Of a DNA stretch of 64,000 nucleotides, positions 25,491 through 34,186 are shown piece after piece. The number at the start of each line of letters is the position of its first letter. Positions within the stretch are counted from its first letter, which is position 1. Source of the DNA: CAVRQM01 sp963732775 (GTDB lineage Bacteria > Pseudomonadota > Alphaproteobacteria > Acetobacterales > Acetobacteraceae); the NCBI GenBank assembly GCA_963732775.1, contig CAVTAR010000001.1, positions 558,001 through 622,000 on the forward strand, read 5' to 3'. The translations under genes were made by a program, and so were the position numbers. The notes beneath the pieces were generated by a model. That model saw only the letters and a program-made list of their open reading frames with translations. It had not been told where the DNA came from and did not search any database.

Positions 25491-26215
25491 GGCTGGCTGT
25501 TCCCCGGTGGAGGGGCGGCGATGGCAACTACGACGTCGACCCGGTCGGGCGAGACGGGGTCGCCCGCCGGCGGCTCGCCCAGGGCGCGCACGTAGATGCT
25601 GGCCGACGGCACGCCCGCGGCCAGCAGGACGCTGCGGATCGCGAGCGCCCGGGACAGCGCGAGCCTGCGCGGGGTCGACGGGTCGTCGGCGTTGCCGCCG
25701 GCATAGGCGGCGATCGAGTACGTCGGCGTCCCCGGTGCGCTGGGGTGGGCCAGCGCCTTCACCGCGATCTCGGTGCCCTGGTTCAGGTCGGCGCGGCCTA
25801 CCCCGAAGGTCACGCGCAAGCCGTCGTTCTGCCGCGTCGCGTCGCCCGGCGCGTCGCGCGCCTCCGGGATCGGCGGCGGTGGTGGCGCGGGGCGGGTGGG
25901 CACCACGATCGGCGGCGGCAGCACCGGCGCGGGCGGCGCCACCTTTGGCACCACGGGCGGCGCGGGCTTGGCCGGCTTGGCCGGGGCGTGCGCGTCCGGT
26001 CTCGCCACCGGTCTCGCCACCGGCCTGGTCGCCGGTCTGGTCGCCGGCTTGGTGGCAGGACTGCGCGGAGCTGGCTTCTTAGCCGGCGCGGGGCTCTCGT
26101 TCGCGGCTGGCGGGGCGAGCTGGTCGAGCGCACCGGGGTTGACCGTCGTCTGCGCCGGCACGGCGCCCGGCCAGACCGCCAGCAGCGCGGCCAGGACCAG
26201 CCCGGCGCGCCTCAC
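25487..26215 (-). CDS. Secreted OmpA-family protein with Pro/Ala/Arg linker
   Basis: 242 residues, GTG 26215 overlapping the IMPase stop. A signal peptide (RRAGLVLAALLAVWPGAVPAQ) is followed by about 100 low-complexity residues with repeated PATRP/VARP units, then a C-terminal OmpA-like region: LRVTFGVGRADLNQG, YSIAAYAGGNADDPSTPRRLALSRALAIRSVL and YVRALGEPPAGDPVSPDRVDVV. That domain binds peptidoglycan in Pal/MotB relatives. The linker is encoded by short tandem DNA repeats (about 26000-26050). It probably spans the periplasm. Confidence 0.8.
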   Translation of the reverse strand: MRRAGLVLAALLAVWPGAVPAQTTVNPGALDQLAPPAANESPAPAKKPAPRSPATKPATRPATRPVARPVARPDAHAPAKPAKPAPPVVPKVAPPAPVLPPPIVVPTRPAPPPPPIPEARDAPGDATRQNDGLRVTFGVGRADLNQGTEIAVKALAHPSAPGTPTYSIAAYAGGNADDPSTPRRLALSRALAIRSVLLAAGVPSASIYVRALGEPPAGDPVSPDRVDVVVAIAAPPPGNSQP

Positions 26216-27123
26216 GCGGCCCCGATCACCCGGGTGGGCACCTGCGTGGACCCCTGCGTGGACACCGGGCCTGGCGCCGGCGGGTGCGTCGCCTTGCCGG
26301 CGCTGGCCGCGATGCCGTCGCGCGCCGCCTCGCACAGCAGCGGGTGCAGGTAGGGATTGGCGGCCACGATGTCGCCGCCCTCGCGCGGGTCGCCGCCGTC
26401 GGGTGCCGTCGCATAGCCGCCCGCCTCGCGCACCAGCACCAGGCCGGCGGCGATGTCCCACGACTTCAGGTGCAGCTCCCAGAACCCGTCGAACCGGCCG
26501 GCGGCCACCCAGGCCAGGTCGAGTGCCGCCGAGCCGAAGCGGCGAATGCCGGCCACCTGCGGCATCAGCGTGCCGAGCGTGCGCGCGAAGGCCAGCCGCC
26601 GCGCCGGGTTGCTGGCGGCGAACGGGATCCCGGTGGCGAACATGGCGTCGGCCAGCGCGCGCCGGCCGGAGACGCGCAGCCGGCGCTCGTTGACGAAGGC
26701 GCCGGTGCCGCGCTCGGCCCAGAACATCTCGTCCACCGCCGGCGCGTAGACCACGCCCGCCACCACCTCCGAGCCGCCGTCGTCGAGCCGCCGCTCGAGC
26801 GCCACGCTGATCGACCAATGCGGGATGCCGTGCAGGAAGTTGGACGTGCCGTCGAGCGGGTCCACGACCCAGCGCCAGGCCCAATTGTCGCTGCCCGACG
26901 CCCCGCTCTCCTCCATCAGGAACGCGTAGCCGGGACGGGCCTTGGCGAGGTCCTCGCGCAGGCTCGCCTCGGCGCGCAGGTCGGCCTGGCTCACGAAGTC
27001 GCCGGGGCCCTTCACGCTGACTTGCAGCTGTTCGACCTCGGCGAAGTCGCGCAGCAGGCGCTTGCTCGCGCGCTGCACCGCGTTCTGCATCACCGTCATG
27101 GTGGGCGACAGGCGGAGCGCCAT
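26212..27123 (-). CDS. Inositol monophosphatase family protein
   Basis: 303 residues. The metal site is complete: MEESGA, WVVDPLDGTSNFLHGIPHWSISVAL and SWDIAAGLVLVREAGG. The length is a little over the usual 265 because of a C-terminal extension (APGPVSTQGSTQVPTRVIGAA). Family members remove phosphate from inositol phosphates or related sugars and include SuhB, which also acts in rRNA transcription. It starts six bases after efp, an arrangement seen in many alphaproteobacteria. Confidence 0.93.
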   Translation of the reverse strand: MALRLSPTMTVMQNAVQRASKRLLRDFAEVEQLQVSVKGPGDFVSQADLRAEASLREDLAKARPGYAFLMEESGASGSDNWAWRWVVDPLDGTSNFLHGIPHWSISVALERRLDDGGSEVVAGVVYAPAVDEMFWAERGTGAFVNERRLRVSGRRALADAMFATGIPFAASNPARRLAFARTLGTLMPQVAGIRRFGSAALDLAWVAAGRFDGFWELHLKSWDIAAGLVLVREAGGYATAPDGGDPREGGDIVAANPYLHPLLCEAARDGIAASAGKATHPPAPGPVSTQGSTQVPTRVIGAA

Positions 27124-27129
27124 GGCGGT

Positions 27130-27696
27130 TCAGCCCTTGAAGCGTTCGACGTAGCTGCCGTCGTCGGTGCGCACCACGATGCGCTCGCCGGTCTCGATGA
27201 ACGGCGGCACGCTGGTCTTGACGCCGTTGGACAGCTTCGCCGGCTTGTAGCTGCTGGTCGCGGTCTGGCCTTTGACCACCGGGTCGGCCTCCACCACCTC
27301 CAGCACCACCGAGGGCGGCAGCTTGATGCCGACCGCGTCGCCCTCTACCAGGTCGACCTCGACCTTCATGTTGTCCTGCAGGAACGGCGCCTGGTCGCCG
27401 AGCAGCGTCACCGGCACCATCGCCTGCTCGAATGTCTCCGGGTCCATCAGCACCAGGTTGTCGCCGTCGGTGTAGGAGTAGGTGTATTCCTTCTGGTCGG
27501 TCTGCAGCCGCTCCACGGTGTCGGCGGTGCGCCAGCGCTCGTTCGTCTTGTTGCCGGTGCGCAGGTCGCGCATCTCCACCTGGATGAAGGCGCCGCCCTT
27601 GCCGGGGGTGATGATCTGCTGCTTCAGCACGGTCCAGCGGCGGCCATCGTGCTCGATCACCTGCCCGGCCCGGATCAGGTTCGCCTGCTGCTTCAT
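27130..27696 (-). CDS. efp: Translation elongation factor P
   Basis: 188 residues, normal length. EF-P binds stalled ribosomes and helps form consecutive proline bonds. The loop that enters the peptidyl centre is TPGKGGAF with K33 at the tip, the residue that EpmA-type systems beta-lysylate; no epmA or epmB is in the window. The domain III end SYVERFKG is present. It is the first gene of a long minus-strand run. Proline-rich products such as the OmpA-like protein encoded two genes downstream are typical EF-P clients. Confidence 0.97.
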   Translation of the reverse strand: MKQQANLIRAGQVIEHDGRRWTVLKQQIITPGKGGAFIQVEMRDLRTGNKTNERWRTADTVERLQTDQKEYTYSYTDGDNLVLMDPETFEQAMVPVTLLGDQAPFLQDNMKVEVDLVEGDAVGIKLPPSVVLEVVEADPVVKGQTATSSYKPAKLSNGVKTSVPPFIETGERIVVRTDDGSYVERFKG

Positions 27697-27776
27697 GGTG
27701 GATGCTCTGGGAAGGAACGGGAACCGCGCTTCCTAGACCGAAGCTCCCCCAGGAGCAAGGCGGCGGAGGCGGTCGG

Positions 27777-27806
27777 GTGACTGGGCGCCGGATCGTACGC
27801 TAGGGT
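27777..27806 (+). promoter_or_regulatory. Promoter of the 100-residue coiled-coil gene, leaderless geometry
   Basis: GTGACT (27777-27782), 18 bases, TAGGGT (27801-27806), then six bases to ATG 27813. The -10 region CGCTAGGGTC resembles the ihfA one (CCTAGCGTC), and there is no room for a ribosome site after the start point. Confidence 0.5.
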
Positions 27807-27812
27807 CGGGGC

Positions 27813-28115
27813 ATGAATGTGCTATTCGACACCCTGGCCTACGCACGCCCGATGGAAAGCGTGGGCTTCACCCGCTCCCCGGCCGAGGCAATGGCCGAGG
27901 AGCAGGCAAAGCTCATCGACGAGCGGCTCGCGACCAAGGCCGACCTCGCGGCGCTGCACGCCAACCTCACGCGCGAGATCGCGTCGGTTCGCACCGACTT
28001 GACGCGCGAGATCGAGCTGCTGCGCAAGGATGTGCTCATCAAGCTCGGCGCCATGATCATCGGCTCGCTCGCTGCGATGTCAACGATCGTGGCCCTCATC
28101 GCGCGCCTGCACTAG
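27813..28115 (+). CDS. Coiled-coil protein with C-terminal membrane anchor (DUF1640/CCDC90-like)
   Basis: 100 residues. An N-terminal block AYARPMESVGFTRSPAEAMA is followed by a long heptad region (ATKADLAALHANLTREIASVRTDLTREIELLRKD) and one membrane helix (IKLGAMIIGSLAAMSTIVALIA). This is the DUF1640-like plan, related to the mitochondrial MCU regulator family. Role unknown. The smaller protein at 12863 has the same layout. Confidence 0.75.
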   Translation: MNVLFDTLAYARPMESVGFTRSPAEAMAEEQAKLIDERLATKADLAALHANLTREIASVRTDLTREIELLRKDVLIKLGAMIIGSLAAMSTIVALIARLH

Positions 28116-28388
28116 CAGATCCACTTCACCCTCGGCGGGTGAGTGGCCGCTGTCTGGCACGGCGGTGCCGCGCGTCCGAAGCCGGACGGTCCGGCGCGCG
28201 CATTTCGTGGGCCTTCGGTTCGCTCGCGCGTAATGGTCGGTAATCGTTATACCACGAAAACCGGAACATTACGCCGCATCTGAACGCAATGGTCCTCCGT
28301 AGGTCGAGAGCGCTGCCTGCGTCACGGGTCGGGGGGCTTCGGGCAGGGGTGCGCAAAACATCAACGTCCAAATCGTAAGGATCGACCA
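28116..28388. other. Intergenic region with one hairpin
   Basis: 273 bases, AT-richer than the surroundings. CCACTTCACCC (28122-28132) pairs with GGGTGAGTGG (28138-28147), leaving one bulge, and could end transcription of the upstream coiled-coil gene, though no T-run follows. TTATACC near 28246 could be a -10 box for the next gene, but no good -35 was found. Nothing else is visible. Confidence 0.45.
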
Positions 28389-29699
28389 ATGACGACCAGC
28401 GAGACCACCAGACACCGACCGAGCCGCGCGCTGCCCGCCGCGGCCGCGTTCGCTGCGGCCCTGGCCTGGGCGGCGCCGGGCCACGCGACCGACCTGCCCG
28501 GCGCCTTCCGCGGCGACGCCTATGCGACCTTTGCCAGCGTCAAGGCTGGCCCGGTCGCCGCCCAGCTCGGCCGCTCGGCGTTCCAGCCCTGCCCGTGCGA
28601 GGGCACGCTCGGCCAGACGCTGTCCAACGAGGTCGATTCCCTGAAGGCCGGCAGCAACGGCGGCGTGCTGACCGCCGCCGTCACCCTCAGCAGCGTGCAC
28701 ACCGACAAGACCGCGACCACCGCCGAGGTGCGCGACGCCTCCACCATCACCGGCGTCAACCTGCTGGGCGGCCTGATCACCGCGGACGCCATCTCCGCCG
28801 TGGCCGACGTCGCCGCCGGCACCTCGACGATGGTCGCATCGTCGGCCGGCTCGAACCTCGTCAACCTGAAGATTGCCGGGGTCGCGATCGACCCGAACGT
28901 CGCGCCGAACACCGTGCTCGACCTGCCGGGCGTCGGCACCGTCACGCTGTTCAAGGTGGTCCGCGGCGGCAGCTTCAAGAAGAGCGGGCAGATCCTGGTG
29001 GAAATGCTGTCGATCAACGTCGCCGTGTCCAACAGCCTCGGCCTGCCGGTCGGCGCCTCGGTCACGCTGGCGCACGCGCTCGCCGGCTACAACCGCGTCC
29101 AGCCCACCGACGTGGTGGCGGGCAGCGCCTACGCGGCGCTGGCCAACGACAAGATCGGCCCCGACCTGCAGAACAAGATCGGCAGGGTGGCCCTGGTCAC
29201 GCTGGGCTGCGGCGGCACCAACGGGCGCGTCCACAGCAACAACATCACGGCGGATTCGGTCGGCACGCTGCTGTCGATCGGCACTGGCGCCACCACCGCC
29301 GTCAGCCAGTCGAGCGTGAGCAGCACGACGGCACGCACCACGGCGACGGTACAGGGGCTGAGCGTGCTCGGCGGGCTGATCAGCGCCTCGGCGGTCAACG
29401 CGGTGGCGCAGGAGACGGTGACAGGCACCGGGCAGACGGTGTCGACCGACGGCTCGGGCTTCGTCGGGCTGACGGTGGCCGGCATCCCGATCGCCATCAC
29501 GCTGCCGCCGAACACCGGCCTGTCGCTGCCGTTCCTGGGCGAGGTGATCGTCAACGAGCAGATCCGGCCGGTGAACGCGGGGGATCGGCTGGTGGTGAAC
29601 GGGCTGCACATCAAGGTGGGCCTGCTGAACCTGCTCGGCCTGCCGGTCGGCAGCGAGCTCGTCATCGCCCACGCCGACGTCTCCGCCGAGCCGTTCTAG
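28389..29699 (+). CDS. Secreted choice-of-anchor P-like protein with two repeats
   Basis: 436 residues with an AAGGA ribosome site. The signal peptide ends near AWAAPGHAT. Two similar halves follow: AYATFASVKAGPV matches AYAALANDKIGPD; GVNLLGGLITADAISAVADV matches GLSVLGGLISASAVNAVAQE; LPVGASVTLAHALAGY matches LPVGSELVIAHADVSA. The pattern LPGVGTVTLFKV / LPFLGEVIVNEQ with PNT before it is that of choice-of-anchor P proteins, best known from actinobacteria. No sorting signal or membrane anchor is seen at the end (SAEPF), so it is probably released. Two CPCEG-type cysteines may pair. Function unknown. Confidence 0.7.
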   Translation: MTTSETTRHRPSRALPAAAAFAAALAWAAPGHATDLPGAFRGDAYATFASVKAGPVAAQLGRSAFQPCPCEGTLGQTLSNEVDSLKAGSNGGVLTAAVTLSSVHTDKTATTAEVRDASTITGVNLLGGLITADAISAVADVAAGTSTMVASSAGSNLVNLKIAGVAIDPNVAPNTVLDLPGVGTVTLFKVVRGGSFKKSGQILVEMLSINVAVSNSLGLPVGASVTLAHALAGYNRVQPTDVVAGSAYAALANDKIGPDLQNKIGRVALVTLGCGGTNGRVHSNNITADSVGTLLSIGTGATTAVSQSSVSSTTARTTATVQGLSVLGGLISASAVNAVAQETVTGTGQTVSTDGSGFVGLTVAGIPIAITLPPNTGLSLPFLGEVIVNEQIRPVNAGDRLVVNGLHIKVGLLNLLGLPVGSELVIAHADVSAEPF

Positions 29700-29712
29700 C
29701 CCAGGCTGGAGG

Positions 29713-29749
29713 CAGGGCGGCCGCACGGGTTCCGCGTGCGGCCGCCCTG
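29713..29749. terminator. Strong bidirectional hairpin between convergent genes
   Basis: A perfect 15-base stem (CAGGGCGGCCGCACG at 29713-29727 with CGTGCGGCCGCCCTG at 29735-29749) encloses a 7-base loop and is followed on the plus strand by ATTGTT. It lies between the choice-of-anchor P gene and the end of ftsY and could terminate both. Confidence 0.8.
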
Positions 29750-29766
29750 ATTGTTCCGTCGGCGTG

Positions 29767-30685
29767 CTACGTTCCCACCAGCCCGCGCGCGAACTCGGCG
29801 GCCTCGAACGGGCGCAGGTCGGCGGCCTGCTCGCCGACGCCGACCGCGATCCACCGGCAGGCCGAACGCCTGGGCGAGCGCGACGACGATGCCGCCCCGC
29901 GCCGAGCCGTCGAGCTTCGTCACCACGAGGCCGGTCACGTCGACCATCTCGCGGAACACCTCCACCTGCGCCAGTGCGTTTTGGCCGGTGGTGGCGTCCA
30001 GCACCAGCAGCACGGCGTGCGGCGCGGATGCGTCCTGCTTGCGCAGCACGCGGATGATCTTGCGCAGCTCCTCCATCAGCGCGGCCTTGTTGTGCAGACG
30101 CCCCGCCGTGTCGATCAGCAGCACGTCGGCCTGCTCGGCCTGGGCGCGGGCCAGCGCATTGAAGGCGAGGCCGGCGGGGTCGGTCTCGGGCGCGCCGGCG
30201 ATGACCGGGGCGCCGGTGCGCTCGCCCCAGATCTGCAGCTGCTCGACGGCCGCCGCGCGGAAAGTGTCGCCGGCGACCAGCACGGAGCGCAGGCCACGCT
30301 CGCGGTATTGCTGGGAGAGCTTGCCGATCGTGGTGGTCTTGCCTGTGCCGTTCACGCCCACCACCAGCACCACGAACGGCCGTTTCGTGCGATCGAGTTC
30401 CAGCGGCTGCGCCACCGGCACCAACACCTTCGCGATCTCGTCGGCGAGCGAGGCGCGCACCTCCTCGTCGGACACCTCGCGCCCGAACCGCGAGCGGCGG
30501 AACTCGGCGATGATGGCGCGCGCGACGTCGGTGCCGAGGTCGGCGGCGATCAGCGCATCCTCCAGTTCCTCGAGCGCTGCGTCGTCCAGCCGGTGGCGGG
30601 TCACGACGGACGCGATGCTGTCGCTGAGCTTGGCCGTGCTGCGGGCGAGGCCCTGCTTGAGGCGGGAGAAGAAGCCTAGAGCCAC
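29767..30685 (-). pseudogene. ftsY: Signal recognition particle receptor FtsY, one +1 frameshift near the end
   Basis: GTG 30685 follows AAGGAG. FtsY is the membrane GTPase that receives SRP-ribosome complexes. The NG domain is clear: GVNGTGKTTTIGKLS, DTFRAAAVEQL, LIDTAGRLHNK and TKLDGSARGG. The acidic A domain is absent, as in many alphaproteobacteria. The frame breaks near 29862 after AFGLPV; dropping one base restores VGVGEQAADLRPFEAAEFARG and a stop at 29767. Total length 919 fits one insertion. FtsY is normally essential and the lost block holds the G5 region, so a sequencing error is likely. Confidence 0.9.
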
Positions 30686-30702
30686 GTCCGCCGCTCCTTT
30701 GC

Positions 30703-30733
30703 CGTCATGGCCGGGTCGGGCCCGGCCATGACG
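30703..30733. repeat. Perfect 13-bp-stem palindrome overlapping the mtaB stop
   Basis: CGTCATGGCCGGG (30703-30715), loop TCGGG, CCCGGCCATGACG (30721-30733). This GTCATGGCCGGG-type palindrome resembles an intergenic dispersed repeat I associate with alphaproteobacteria. Here it encodes the last mtaB residues (SSWPGPTRP) and its stop, and lies just before the ftsY ribosome site. Confidence 0.85.
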
Positions 30734-31954
30734 ATTCGGGTTCGGCCACCAGCTCCACGCCATGCAGGGCGTGCAGCCGCGCCCGCACGACGCGCCCCGG
30801 ATCGGCGTCGATGCGCACGGGCGCGAAATGCTCGGTGCGCCCGCTGCCGTTCGCCTCGGCCAGCACCTCGGCGACGCGCCCGACCAGCCCGGCGTGGAAC
30901 CGCGCCGCCTCTGCCGCACCGGCCGCGCGCAGCCGCCCCGCCCGCTCGCGGCGCACCGCGACGGGCACGGCCGGCATCCGTGCGGCCGGCGTGCCAGGGC
31001 GCTCGCTGTAGGGGAACACGTGCAGGTAGGGGATCGCCGCCTCGGCCACGAGGTCGAGGGTCTCGCGAAACAAGGTCTCCGTTTCGGTGGGGAAACCGGC
31101 GATGAGGTCCGCGCCGATCGCGATGTCCGGCCTGATCGTGCGGGCGCGAGCGATGGTCGCGAGCGCGCCCGCCCGGGAGTGGCGGCGCTTCATCCGCTTC
31201 AGGATCAGGTCGGAGCCGGCCTGCAGCGACAGATGCAGGTGCGGCATCAGGCGCGGCTCGCGCTCCAGGCAGCGCCAGAGATCGGCGTCGATTCCCGACG
31301 GGTCGAGCGAGGACAGCCGCAGCCGCGGCAGCTCCGGCACCAGCGCCAGCAGGCGGCGCACGAGCTGGCCGAGCGTGGGGGCCCCCGGCAGATCGGGGCC
31401 GTAGCTGGTGATGTCCACGCCGGTCAGCACGATTTCGGCGTAGCCGGCCCGGACCAGCGCGCGCGCCTGCTCCACCACGGCGCCGACCGGCACGCTGCGC
31501 GAGGGTCCGCGGCCATAGGGAATGACGCAGAAGGTGCAGCGATGGTCGCAGCCCTGCTGCACCTGCACGAAGGCGCGGGCGCGGCCGGCGAATTCGGTGA
31601 CCAGATGGGCGGCGGTCTCGCGCGCGGCGAAGATGTCGGATACGGCGGAAGGCGCGTCCGCCGCCCAGCTCTCGGGGCGCAGCTTGTCGGCGTTGCCCAG
31701 CACGCGGACCACGCCCGGCAGGCCAGCCCACGCCTCGGGCGCGATCTGCGCGGCGCAGCCGGTGACGACGATCGGCGCGCCCGGCCGCTCGCGGTGGGCG
31801 CGGCGGATCGCCTGGCGCGCCTGCCGCTCGGCTTCGGCGGTGACGGCGCAGGTGTTGACCACGATGGTGTCCGCCAGCCCGGCGCCTGGGCGCGCATCAC
31901 CTCGCTCTCGTAGGCGTTAAGCCGGCAGCCGAAGGTGAGGATCTCGACCCTCAT
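30705..31954 (-). pseudogene. mtaB: tRNA (t6A37) methylthiotransferase MtaB, one frameshift near the start
   Basis: A MiaB-like radical-SAM enzyme that thiomethylates t6A37 in tRNA. The start MRVEILTFGCRLNAYESEVMR at 31954 holds the first N-terminal cluster cysteine; NTCAVTAEAERQAR and VVTGCAAQ hold the other two. The radical-SAM motif is CDHRCTFCVIPYGRG, and a TRAM-like end follows. The frame breaks near 31883, where one base seems missing (length 1250, two over a multiple of three). It is the only clear -1 case outside the asparaginase gene. The ATG overlaps the dapF stop (ATGA). Confidence 0.88.
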
Positions 31955-32787
31955 GCCGGATAGGCGTCCAGATCGAGCGTGCCGCGGAAGCTGGTCGCGA
32001 CGGGGCCGGTCATCAGCACGTGGCCGTCGTCGCGCCATTCGATGTCGAGCACGCCGCCGTCGACGACGACGCGCGCCCGCCGCTCCGACAGGCCGCGCCG
32101 GGCCGCGTTGACCATGGCGGCGCAGGCGCCGGAGCCGCAGGCCCGCGTCAGGCCGGCGCCGCGCTCCCACACCCGCAGCCGGATCAGGTCGGGGGCGAGG
32201 ACGGTGACGAAGCCGATGTTGGCCCGCTCGGGGAAGATGCTTGCGTGTTCCAGCGGCGGGCCGAGCGCGGGCAGGTCGATCGCCTCGGCGTCGGGCACGA
32301 AGAAGGTCGCGTGCGGGTTGCCCATCGACAGCGCCGCCGGGTCGGCGAGCGGCCCGCGTGCGAGCGGCACGTGCAGCGTGTCGCACGCCTCGGCCAGCGG
32401 CACGTCGCGCCAATCGAGTTTCGGGACACCCATGTCGACGGTGACGCGCCCGTCTGGCGTGACGCGGGCGGGCAGGGGGCCGGACAGCGTCTCGATCACC
32501 AGGTCGTGCCGCCCGCCCTCGGCGGCCAGCAGGGCGGCGACACAGCGGGTGGCGTTGCCGCAGGCGCCGGCCTGCGTGCCGTCGGGGTTGCGGATGCGCA
32601 TGAAGGCGTCGGCCCGGCTGCCGGCCGGCGGTGGTTCCAGCACGATGAACTGGTCGCAGCCCACCCCCTCGCGCCGGTCGGCGATGGCGGCGGCGCGGGC
32701 CGGCGTCAGGCCGAGCGGGGCCGCGCGTCCGTCGAGCACGACGAAGTCGTTGCCGCAGCCGTGCATCTTGACGAAGGGGGTCTGCAT
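31951..32787 (-). CDS. dapF: Diaminopimelate epimerase
   Basis: 278 residues. DapF interconverts LL- and meso-diaminopimelate for lysine and peptidoglycan. The two catalytic cysteines are in GACGNATRC and ACGSGACAA; the opening VKMHGCGNDFVVLDG is standard. ATG 32787 is preferred to the long upstream extension, which has no DapF sequence. dapF-mtaB-ftsY is a conserved alphaproteobacterial order, and the mtaB overlap shows coupling. Confidence 0.96.
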   Translation of the reverse strand: MQTPFVKMHGCGNDFVVLDGRAAPLGLTPARAAAIADRREGVGCDQFIVLEPPPAGSRADAFMRIRNPDGTQAGACGNATRCVAALLAAEGGRHDLVIETLSGPLPARVTPDGRVTVDMGVPKLDWRDVPLAEACDTLHVPLARGPLADPAALSMGNPHATFFVPDAEAIDLPALGPPLEHASIFPERANIGFVTVLAPDLIRLRVWERGAGLTRACGSGACAAMVNAARRGLSERRARVVVDGGVLDIEWRDDGHVLMTGPVATSFRGTLDLDAYPA

Positions 32788-33108
32788 CGGGCGAGTGGTA
32801 GCGTCATCCGCCAGGTGGCGTCGATGGCCAGGTCTAGGCCGGTTCCTCGAAGACCATACCGCGTTTGGGTCCGATTGTCGTGCGCATTGACGGCAGCGCC
32901 GTGTTCGCGGGCGCGAGCGACTCGGCCTCTCGCGAGGGCGATTGCCACCTCCGGCGGGAGGGCGGCATGACAACGAAGCGTAGATCCACACGGTCGTGGC
33001 GATTGCTTGCGTTTCGCTCCCAAGCGACCTATACCCCGCCGCTTCGTCTGCGCGCCGGGCCTGGATGGGCATGCCCGGCCGCGACGCATGACCCAGAGGA
33101 GCCCCGAA
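32788..33108. other. Divergent intergenic region between dapF and rpmI
   Basis: 321 bases holding the promoters of two divergent operons. One rpmI promoter candidate lies at 33007-33035. No infC gene is present upstream of rpmI, unlike the common infC-rpmI-rplT order. No riboswitch or L20-binding fold was recognised in the 74-base leader. Confidence 0.6.
33007..33035 (+). promoter_or_regulatory. Likely rpmI-rplT promoter
   Basis: TTGCGT (33007-33012), a 17-base spacer and TATACC (33030-33035). The start point would lie near 33042, leaving a leader of roughly 67 bases before rpmI. Confidence 0.5.
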
Positions 33109-33315
33109 ATGCCCAAGCTGAAGACCAAGAGCTCGGTCAAGAAGCGCTTCAAGATCACCGCGACCGGCAAGGTGCTGGCCGGCCCCGGCATGAAGCGCCA
33201 CGGCCTGATCAACCGGCCGCAGAAGATGAAGCGGCAGGCGCGCGGCAGCCAGACCTTGACCCACGCGGACGGGCTGACCGTCAAGCAGTGGGCGCCCTAC
33301 GGGCTGGAGCGCTGA
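33109..33315 (+). CDS. rpmI: 50S ribosomal protein L35
   Basis: 68 residues beginning MPKLKTKSSVKKRFKIT, with GPGMKRHGLINRPQKMKRQARG, all standard L35. ATG 33109 is preceded by GAGGAG. It ends three bases before rplT; the pair encodes two large-subunit proteins and is almost always co-transcribed. Confidence 0.97.
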   Translation: MPKLKTKSSVKKRFKITATGKVLAGPGMKRHGLINRPQKMKRQARGSQTLTHADGLTVKQWAPYGLER

Positions 33316-33318
33316 GCC

Positions 33319-33696
33319 ATGGCACGCGTGAAACGGGGCGTCACCACCCACGCCCGGCACAAGAAGGTCCTGGACGCGAGCAAGGGCTTCGTCGGCCGCA
33401 GCTCGACCAACTACCGCATTGCGTTGGAGCGGCTGGAGAAGTCGCTGCAGTACGCCTATCGCGACCGCAAGGTGAAGAAGCGCGAGTTCCGCGGCCTGTG
33501 GATCCAGCGCATCAACGCCGCGGTCCGCGAGCACGGCCTCACCTACAGCCGCTTCATCGCCGGGCTGAAGGCCTCGGGGATCGAGATGGACCGCAAGGTG
33601 TTGGCGGCGATCGCCTATGACGACCCGGCGAGCTTCGCCGCGATCGTGGCCCAGGTGCGCGCGGCGATGCCCACGGAGGCCGCGCCCGCCGAGTAG
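33319..33696 (+). CDS. rplT: 50S ribosomal protein L20
   Basis: 125 residues, starting MARVKRGVTTHARHKKVLD and including KKREFRGLWIQRINAAVREHGLTYSRFIAGL, the standard L20 core. L20 is needed early in large-subunit assembly and represses its own operon in other bacteria. The C-terminal PTEAAPAE tail is slightly extended. A DUF29 gene follows 28 bases later where pheS would usually come next. Confidence 0.97.
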   Translation: MARVKRGVTTHARHKKVLDASKGFVGRSSTNYRIALERLEKSLQYAYRDRKVKKREFRGLWIQRINAAVREHGLTYSRFIAGLKASGIEMDRKVLAAIAYDDPASFAAIVAQVRAAMPTEAAPAE

Positions 33697-33724
33697 AACG
33701 AGACTGAGTGAGAGAGCCGGGGTG

Positions 33725-34186
33725 ATGGACGGCCTGTACGAGCGCGATGCCCTGGCCTGGTCGGAGCAGCAGGCCGCCTTGCTCCGCCGCGTCGCGAATG
33801 GAGAACGAGTGAACGCGGCGATCGACTGGGCCCACGTTATCGACGAGGTTCACGACCTCGGGCAATCGGAACTGCACGCTGTCGACCGGCTGCTGGAGCA
33901 GGCAATGCTGCACCTGCTGAAGATTCACCTGCGCCCCGGCAGCTTGGCCCGCGAGCACTGGCAAGCCGAAGTGGCAGCATTCCTCGACCGGGCGGAGCAG
34001 CAGTACTCTCCGGCGATGCGCCAACGCCTCGACCTGCCGCGAACCTATGGACGGGCCCGGCGTCGGGCGGTCGGCGCATTGGGAGCGCGTGCGATAGCAT
34101 CCCCGCCAGACGGCTGCCCCTTCGCGCTCGACGCGCTGCTGGCCTGCGACATGGCGGCTCTGCTCGCCCTCCTGCGCAGGGAGTGA
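33725..34186 (+). CDS. DUF29 family protein, paralogue 1
   Basis: 153 residues, ATG 33725. The opening YERDALAWSEQQAALLRR and the core WAHVIDEVHDLGQSELHAVDRLLEQAMLHLLKI are DUF29 hallmarks, an all-helical cytoplasmic family of unknown function frequent in cyanobacteria and alphaproteobacteria. It sits between rplT and pheS and is AT-richer than both. A second copy lies at 56121, so the family has duplicated or been acquired more than once. Confidence 0.88.
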   Translation: MDGLYERDALAWSEQQAALLRRVANGERVNAAIDWAHVIDEVHDLGQSELHAVDRLLEQAMLHLLKIHLRPGSLAREHWQAEVAAFLDRAEQQYSPAMRQRLDLPRTYGRARRRAVGALGARAIASPPDGCPFALDALLACDMAALLALLRRE

